A stretch of 64,000 nt of DNA, from positions 30,686,001-30,750,000 of the forward strand of contig CM066988.1 in assembly GCA_033977485.1 (NCBI GenBank). Reading direction: 5' to 3'. The notes beneath the pieces were generated by a model. That model made no database searches and had not been told where the DNA came from. It saw only the letters and a list, made by a program, of their open reading frames with translations. Within the stretch, counting starts at the first letter, position 1. The number at the start of each line of letters is the position of its first letter. The position numbers and the translations under genes are program-made. Source of the DNA: Hydrangea macrophylla (taxonomy: Eukaryota; Streptophyta; Magnoliopsida; Cornales; Hydrangeaceae). This document shows positions 57,166 to 64,000 of this stretch, in pieces.

Positions 57166-59164
57166 AGCATTGAGAGATTTGAGATTAACACTGTTATCAA
57201 ATGCGTTCCCTATTTTTGTTTTCTTTTTATAATAAAAAAAATCAACAATGTTACCAAACAAGTTTTTTGTTTGTTTTTTTTTAAAGGATACATCATCCTC
57301 AACGAAAGCAACAATCGAAAACCAGTCCCACGTGGATATTTTCCAGTGTACGTAGGTGAAGATTGAAGCTTCGGAGCCAATCACTCTTCCTAGCTCTACA
57401 AAGGTGTTTGAAACAGTACTCAATCTGGTCAAGACTGAGAAGGGTATTCGTAATTGAATAAGATTAGGTTCTGATTGGATATATGATCATAAGAGTACTA
57501 AAACATTAGTAGTAGTTTCTGATTCTTGGGATTATATAGTAATCAACGTTTTTTCTGTAAGCTTGGGATTTTGCAAAGGAAAAGATGTAGCTATAAGAGC
57601 TCTTGTTTCATGGTTTTGAGGAACTTTATTGTAAATATATTGGGCTCTAGAAAAGTCATCAAAGAAGAGTACTGGATTTAATCTGTTTGTATCTGTGTTT
57701 TTCTTTAGAAGGTAATAAATTTCTTTTCACCATTAGTCAAGTTTTAATCTTTAAAATAGAAAGCTTTGTATCCTGTTTCTGTTCCTTCTTAACAGACCGT
57801 GTATTGAGAAAAAATTTCATTTGGCATCAGGGAAACTTTCCGCTCTGTTTGTTTCGACCTAAAATATTTTACACCAAAAAATATTTTCTTTGTAAAACAT
57901 TCTCTTAGTGCTCTAAAGTGGTTTTTAAAATATATCCAAACACGTTAATACATTTGTTGGGTTGAAGAAACACATTTGGGGCGAAACGTGTGTTTTAGAA
58001 GTGATTCCAAAATGAATTGGTTATTCCAAAATGAATTGATAAATAACAGTGACAGTTTGTTTAACCTTCAAAAGGATCTGATCACAAGAGCATGATAATC
58101 ATAACAGGGCTATTACAGAGTATATAATATACCAAATTAACATTTTTTTACAACATCAATGACAAAGTCATGACCCTACCAAATGATGAAAAGCAATCAT
58201 TCAATGCATTGAGCATTAAATTTATTTTCATCATATTTTTTTGTTCATTCTTCCTCGATTTCTTACCTGAAGCCAAACCAATCAAACAAAGGGTCAAGAC
58301 TCCCCTCCCCCCACAACAAAATCCTACTAAACAATTAGCCAAGCATGCACTAGGATTTAGGACTCATATAAACCATTGGGTTTATAACTAAGGACTAGGG
58401 AGGTATGTGCAAGCGGATTAAGAATTATTTAATTTTATTTATGAAGACTAGACACAATAAAATTGTATCTAAGCAAGACTATAAAAGTTGAATTTGTCAG
58501 CTCCATTTAGCATTGAGCATTAATTAGCATTAATGCTTGGGTTTTTTATTCTCAATTAAACACATGGAGCAGAACTTCCTAAAATTGAATAACATCAAAA
58601 GTGACAATTGAATAACTAATCTCTATTGCAATGAGCAAGCTTGTAGAATATAGAACACAATCTTCACAAGGTGATTAAATTCAGAGATTTTAATGAACTG
58701 GTGATAGCTACAACACTATTACCCAAAGAGGCATTTTCACAAACAGTTGCAATGCAAGAACCAAACATTATGGTCAAAAAAGCACATCAAACTGAAAAGT
58801 CAGACAAAGAGTGATTGATTAATGATGAGAGAAAGTTTTGGTAATGAAAAAACAAGTCATACAAAGCATCTTTGAAGCCGGAGATAAGGTAAACATTAGT
58901 GATTGAACAGTTGGTCCGGGTCATTGTATCATGCTCAATGACAGGAAACCGGAGATAAGGTTTCAAACAAAGCATCTTTGAAGCCGGAGATAAGGTAAAC
59001 AAAACATAAAGAGACTGACCTGACTGAAGAGAGAGAAGAATCGCAGTATTGGCATGAGAATGAGAAGAGGTTTCGCTATCAGCTTCTGGGTTTCGCAGAA
59101 TGAGAAGAGGGTTTGTTTGTTTTTTTTTCTTTTTTGCTGAAGATGAGAAGCGGGTTTGTTTATT
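57166..59164. other. hAT 5' non-coding region
   Basis: AT-rich with no supported gene. A GCATCTTTGAAGCCGGAGATA block occurs twice (58867-58891 and 58973-58997). It probably contains the transposase promoter on the minus strand. Confidence 0.45.
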
Positions 59165-59347
59165 TAATCTTGGGTCTCGGGTCTGGTTCGGTATACCCGA
59201 ATTGTAGACCCGAACCGACCCGAAATATTCACATTCTGACTGGACCCGACCCAGACCCGACCCAGTCTATTTGGACCCGACCCAACCCGACCCAACCGGT
59301 TCGGGTCGGTTCGGGTCTTCGGGTCACGGGTTTTTTGTGCAGCCCTA
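59165..59347. repeat. hAT right subterminal array
   Basis: At least eight ACCCGACC-type words and complements lie immediately inside the right terminal repeat, mirroring the left array. Confidence 0.85.
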
Positions 59348-59452
59348 ATTGCTCTACAATATGATCGCTAAGTAGCAAATACAGTATGATATGTATGTTA
59401 TGGCGTTCTTCCATAAGAATGGATGTGTCACTATATGGTGATAGTAATGCCT
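59348..59452 (-). repeat. Copia remnant, minus strand, right piece
   Basis: The reverse complement of ACAGTATGATATGTATG and TATGGCGTTCTTCCATAA matches the sequence at about 16405-16465. The first eight bases are the hAT target duplication. Confidence 0.65.
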
Positions 59453-61449
59453 TGGATACCGGCATTTGGGCCCCCGTTTTACTTTTTCTAAAACCAAATA
59501 AGAGTCGTCACTTAATTTTTTTAAAGGAAAATTTAAAAACCATTTTAAAAGCCACTGTACTTTGGAAACTAGAGATTTTTATGGTCCGGAGATTATGGAA
59601 TGAGAGGAGAAGGAGACCGTCGGACTAAAGCACCCAGTCTCATCCTATCTCACGATAGGCCTCTACTCAACATCCTTATAATCGATTTGAAAATTTAAAC
59701 GTGCCCTCAAGTAATATATAGATATAGATTATACATTTGAAAAGCATGTTGAAAGGGGTGCAAGATTGCTAACAGGAAAAAGGCATACAAAATCACATAG
59801 CTCAAATAGCAAGCAAATGATATGCAATAGAGAACAAGAGAACTTACGGGGATCCAGATGCGATATAGAAACGTGCAATGTATGCAAAAGTAGAAATCTT
59901 AGAAAAAGAGTCTCTAAATCACATATACACATAAGGGAAAAATTTAATCTAAGGTGCCGTGCATGGAAAGTCGTAAAATTCGATAAAATCAGTAATGAAA
60001 TAAACTTGGAAAAGATAGAATTGACTCACCTCGGGTGCGCTACAAAACAAAGGTTAGTCCACATCTTTGAACACAAATAATATCAAATTGCATATGAATC
60101 TAACAAGTATGAAAGAAATCGAAAAAGTTATGAATTCTTTCTAATCAAGGAAGTCATACGCTTCTATAGATATACAAGTGTCAATGGAAAGTCCACAGGG
60201 ACCTTAACCTAGAGCCAATGCAATATTAACATAAAAGTGACATGACTGCAACATGTTTGAAGAGAATTCATGACTAAGTTCAGTCAATCAATCTATTTCT
60301 AGAACCTACAATCTAATATTCCAAGATACAAGCACTACTTCTAAATATATGATCATGGATGCACGAGAATGAACAATGATAAAATTTATTTATTTGGATC
60401 CTTTAACCTCTAGATTTAAGTCCAATTATTCTTATTCAAGACATGATTCAAGCCTTAAGGCATGAGAAAATCATTTGGATCAAAAATGGGTAAGACTTAC
60501 CAAATATGTCCTAGGATTTCAGAATTTACAGAGAAGAAACTAGACTTTAAAAATAGAAAACTCATGATTCCTATGGTTTGATCGTAGTGATTTTTGAGTA
60601 TGACATACCTTTGTGAGTCTAGTATCTAACCCAAAAAGAAAATCAAAGATCAAATGGTCCAATCTCTAAGAATTGGATCAAGACTAGACATCACTCAGAT
60701 TTATCAACTCTCTGTCCAGAGATTTGTTTGATGTATTAAAAATAGAAACTTAATCTCAAACCTCTCAAATTTCTTGGAGAATGTCATTAACTCATTATAG
60801 TTAACAAGGAAAATAATTTAAGACCTAAACTATTTGGTTAAGTCTCTGATCCATTCATTTAAAAATAGGTTCACTATTTTGGAATTCTGGACAGAGAGTG
60901 ATTTAATTATAAAACCCATGACCAAACCATGTTAACCATGCAATTTGATCAAAGCAAATGTAGATGTGGTAAAACTAAGTGTTATAGACACATTCTAATT
61001 GGTCTCATTCAAATCCAATGGATCATGATTTAATTAAAAATCTTTTATCACAGCTTGTCAAAGAATTCACTGCACCATTGTTGAATTATCAGTTATTGTT
61101 GAATTCAACTTGATCCAAAGATTCTAGGGAGAATTTGGATCAAGTGGTGATTATGACCACTAAGACAACAATCAAGTCATCAAGGAACTCCATAGGCTTG
61201 ACCATATATACACTTCCATAAATGACCTCCAAGGATTTCCTCAATCTCATGGATATGTTTGAACCCTTGGGATCATTTGAATCCAAACTACCAAATCATG
61301 AAAATTTGCTTGTCCTAAGTCTGATTCCTCTCTCAAATTAATGATCCTTGAGGATTTGAGACTTATTTTAATTACTTCTCCTCTCAAATCAATGGTCCTT
61401 GGAGGCAAAAGATAGAACCCACATGAATTTCAATGGAATATGAAGATGA
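59453..61449 (+). repeat. Tat/Ogre-like LTR, second copy, cut by a copia insertion
   Basis: It starts TGGATACCGGCATTTGGGCC followed by GAGTCGTCACTTAATTTTT, the usual beginning of this LTR type. It runs collinear with 22241 to about 24000. It stops where the copia LTR starts, so the palindrome-array part is not in the window. No coding sequence. Confidence 0.55.
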
Positions 61450-62459
61450 TGTTGGATTTGTGCCCTCAAACCATTACTATATGTATTAGACATAAGCATT
61501 TTAATATATGGATATCAGCTTTACATTTTATGATGTATGCTTCTTTCATGAGATGATTGTTTAATCCATAAGTATCATAGTAAGTTTTTCGTGTGTGTAT
61601 GAGATACATATAATGAGATACGAATTACTATTCTTTGATACTTAAAGCTTGTCACAGTGGATGATGAGACTGGATATCTCATCAGGTATACACTGTAGCA
61701 TCATTAACTACCATTGGATGGAGTGATAAATCTCAATCACTAGAGTGTGACTCTTGGTTAGTATGCTAGTGCTTATAGTGCATTGACGGACCTGAGTTTC
61801 CTATTGACGCTCAATGTTGTCAACAGTCAATAGGAACTCATAACTTGTATAAGGTATGTGTTCTCAATCTTGAGACGATTATGAACACAGACTGTGGATA
61901 TGACTGCTTTGACTTACCAATCAGTGAGGTCTATAGAAGATCAACACCTGGGTATCTTGGGTATGTCATGTTCATAGGGTTGTGAACATATATTGTCAAG
62001 ATAGAATCTACCCTCTGATTCAGAGTAAGCATTCCCTTGAGAATGTCACCAAGTCGATTACTGAGTACTGCAGTCTTGTTGATAAGAGTTATCAACATGT
62101 TTGGTAATCATGAGAGGTGAATGGGACTCAAGGATTATAAGAAGTAATCATGATTCAGGTTGACAGTAACTGTTTATCCGACTACCTGAATATGATTGCG
62201 AATGCTGACGGTAGAGGGACATTAGTACAACATACAAGTCTAGTTATCGCTTCGGATATGTTCTTTTGCGTTGGAGTTCAGTTATCGTTTTATAGTGGAG
62301 TAAACGTTAACTGATCAGTCGATTAATTTGCTGATCAAAGAGTTTGGTCATGGGAGTTAATCAACTGATCTGAGCCAACAATAAAGAGCCTAGGAGGTTC
62401 CACTCTTAGCTCCGCTAGGATGCTTGGAAAGGCAAATGAGGATGATGGCAAGACAGGTT

Positions 62460-62567
62460 CGATCGATTGAAGTTGTCTCGATCGATTGAAGTCTAGACAG
62501 GTTCGATCGATTGAAGATGGTTCGATCGATCGAATGTTCGATCGATTGAAGCCACTTCGATCGCTCG
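62460..62567. repeat. Palindrome cluster D in copia U3
   Basis: Six cores lie at 62460, 62479, 62504, 62523, 62539 and 62558, with centre spacing 19, 25, 19, 16 and 19 bp. The spacing is the same as Athila cluster A except for one base, and cluster B is its mirror order. Confidence 0.92.
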
Positions 62568-62591
62568 AGAGCTAGGTCGGTTCTGGCAATC

Positions 62592-62599
62592 TATAAATA
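62592..62599 (+). promoter_or_regulatory. TATA box of the copia LTR
   Basis: TATAAATA lies in the context CTATAAATAGGGCAGC, 25 bp after cluster D and about 350 bp before the LTR end. Confidence 0.75.
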
Positions 62600-62950
62600 G
62601 GGCAGCTGCGTTCTGGAAAAAAGGTTGTTCGTCGTTTTGAACGTCAGAAGCTGCAGAAACTGTTTTGGAGCCCCAAAACCTTCTGTATCCTCTCCATTAG
62701 GGTTCCCACCAACCCTAGCCCTTCCTGCGAGCATCCATAGGAGTCATAAGAGTGAAGACCATCTAGTGGAGGCTGCTGGAAGTCAGAGATTTCAGAATTG
62801 GGTTCAAGACAGTAAGGTATAATTCTTGTCCCCTCTTGTGCGCATCTATAGAGTTGATGGGTAGTAGATCCGGGCATGCCAATTAAGTTTTATAACTTGA
62901 TTTTTCCGCTGCGCGTTTAAACTTAGAACTTAAACCGGTTTTTCCAACAA

Positions 62951-62964
62951 TTGGTATCAGAGCC
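62951..62964 (+). other. Copia primer-binding site
   Basis: TTGGTATCAGAGCC is complementary to the 3' end of initiator-methionine tRNA and lies one base after the LTR. Confidence 0.92.
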
Positions 62965-63121
62965 ACGCTCGTTTGGATCTACAGATGCGTTTTTGGAACA
63001 ATATTTTGATTTGCATGATGATTTTAGAACTATTTTCGAAACTGCATCGTCACAGATCTGTTTCTGCAGTGTTATCGCAGCAGTATACAAATCTGTGATT
63101 GCATAGGATGCAAGGCGGGTT

Positions 63122-63236
63122 CGATCGATCGAACATATTTCGATCGATCGAACATACTGTTCTCAAGCGATCGAACAGTCTTCGATCGATCGAAACCTTC
63201 TGGTATTCGATCGATCGAATGAAGCTAGATCGATCG
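63122..63236. repeat. Palindrome cluster E in the copia leader
   Basis: Cores lie at 63122, 63141, 63164, 63183, 63208 and 63227, with centre spacing 19, 23, 19, 25 and 19 bp. Confidence 0.92.
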
Positions 63237-63351
63237 AGACAGATACTTTGTCAGGTTCTCTATTTCACAATTTTTAAGAGTTTTGAAATTAAAAACTTTA
63301 ATTTTAAAATATTCTGTAAAATTTTCAAATCATTCTGTGAAACAGAATGTT

Positions 63352-63415
63352 CAAGCGATTGAACAGTGTTCAATCGATTGAAGGTTCGAGCGATCGAACG
63401 GTCTTCGATCGATCG
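63352..63415. repeat. Palindrome cluster F in the copia leader
   Basis: Cores lie at 63352, 63371, 63387 and 63406, with centre spacing 19, 16 and 19 bp. Confidence 0.92.
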
Positions 63416-64000
63416 AACTGTGACAGAGAAGTAAGATGTTGTTTTAAGTTCTAATTCAGTATGTAAAGAGTTTATATACTGTGTGAATCAATTAAGTGTT
63501 TCAACAGTTACATATATTTGTTATGTATGTATGGATGCGTGTACGACTAACCCTTTTGCAGCTAGATTAGTCGCTATCTCCCATGGCACCAAATCATTTG
63601 AATATTTGTATTTAAATTGTTTGAGATTGGTGCATGTTGTAATTTAAGTTTGGTTTGGTTTTAAGGCATATGTAAAGGGCGCTGCGACTTCAATCCTACG
63701 AAAAGGAAAGTCGCACCGGTTTCCCTAGCCTTTTATTTTGTTGTTATTTCTATTTCTAGATAAATTGTAAACTTTGAAAGAAGCATAGGACAAATGTAAT
63801 AGAATTAGAAAATCCATGAAGATGGAGCAAGGAGCCGTTATCCATGAAGATGGAGCTAGAGACGATCAAACCAAAATGAGGTTCTATAGAGATAGAGCCA
63901 TGGGAGATAGAGGCATTGTTTGAATGCCTATATTTCATTTTAGTTTTTTGTTTTATGTGCTTGGTTTGTGATTGGCGTACAATACATTGTTGCATGCACG

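Larger units (their letters stand above)
53699..59347 (-). mobile_element. hAT DNA transposon, structurally intact (5649 bp)
   Basis: Perfect inverted ends TAGGGCTGCACA and TGTGCAGCCCTA are flanked by identical 8-bp duplications ATTGCTCT (53691-53698 and 59348-59355). The transposase frame on the minus strand is uninterrupted. Subterminal arrays of ACCCGACCC/GGGTCGGGT lie inside both ends. The element inserted into the older copia remnant. Perfect ends and duplication with an open transposase suggest recent movement. Confidence 0.95.
61450..62949 (+). repeat. 5' LTR of a Ty1/copia element (1500 bp)
   Basis: It starts TGTTGGA and ends TCCAACA, a perfect 7-bp inverted repeat. A primer-binding site follows one base later. 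U3 contains palindrome cluster D (62460-62567) directly before TATAAATA (62592-62599). The element continues beyond the window, so the 3' LTR and the target duplication cannot be checked. Confidence 0.9.
62950..64000 (+). mobile_element. Copia internal leader, gag not reached
   Basis: Untranslated leader with palindrome clusters E and F and no supported reading frame up to the window edge. The frames seen across the clusters are only translations of the palindromes. Confidence 0.7.

Noticed and set aside
63099..63362. Open frame across clusters E and F
   Set aside because: Its residues (repeated DRS and RSIE) are only translations of the palindromes.
6923..63415. Regularly spaced repeats resembling a CRISPR array
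   Set aside because: The sequence is plant nuclear DNA. The repeats are 14-bp palindromes with 2-11 base spacers and lie in LTR retrotransposons.

Overview
This is nuclear DNA of a flowering plant, most likely a eudicot. It holds one recognisable host gene, a guard-cell receptor-like pseudokinase of the GHR1 type with three coding exons (28067-35516). Nearly everything else is transposable elements, many nested in one another. I could not identify the species. No rRNA, tRNA or CRISPR feature was seen.

Layout. 1-12830: an Athila-type Ty3/gypsy element running in from the left edge, with gag, a broken pol, two small reading frames, a 469-codon 3' ORF behind its own apparent promoter and intron, and a 1641 bp 3' LTR. 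It sits in the gag region of a decayed Ty1/copia element (12836 to about 17450). 17630-21505: a probable solo LTR of a Tekay/Del-like gypsy element, minus strand. 21761-25955: two 280 bp direct repeats bracketing LTR-derived sequence that includes a Tat/Ogre-like LTR. 25956-37480: GHR1 with its promoter region and small inverted-repeat elements. 37480-59452: a minus-strand relative of the decayed copia element, split by a CACTA transposon (38227-53472) and by an hAT transposon (53699-59347). The CACTA element is itself split by a Tekay/Del-like gypsy element (38724-47538). 59453-61449: a second Tat-like LTR copy. 61450-64000: the 5' LTR and leader of a copia element that leaves the window. Target-site duplications support the nesting order: CCCTC for the gypsy element, ATTGCTCT for the hAT, AAT for the CACTA.

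The most unusual signal is a set of short palindrome arrays inside the LTRs. The Athila and copia elements belong to different superfamilies, yet both carry clusters of a 14-bp palindrome (TTCGATCGATCGAA and variants). The units come in pairs 19 bp apart, centre to centre, and the pairs are separated by 16 or 23-25 bp, while the spacer sequences differ. A cluster lies just upstream of each of three TATA boxes and another lies downstream of each. Two other LTR families carry analogous arrays with different words: paired CAGTCGACTG in the Tekay/Del-like LTR, and 19-bp CGGCA...TGCCG units in the Tat-like LTR. All use spacings near two helical turns.

How the parts work together: the retroelements would transcribe from LTR promoters and copy themselves with gag, protease, reverse transcriptase, RNase H and integrase. 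The Athila and Tekay/Del-like copies carry disabling lesions in pol. The hAT copy has an uninterrupted transposase frame and perfect ends, so it is the best candidate for an intact mobile element. GHR1 is expected to act at the guard-cell plasma membrane as a scaffold in abscisic-acid, peroxide and CO2-driven stomatal closure.
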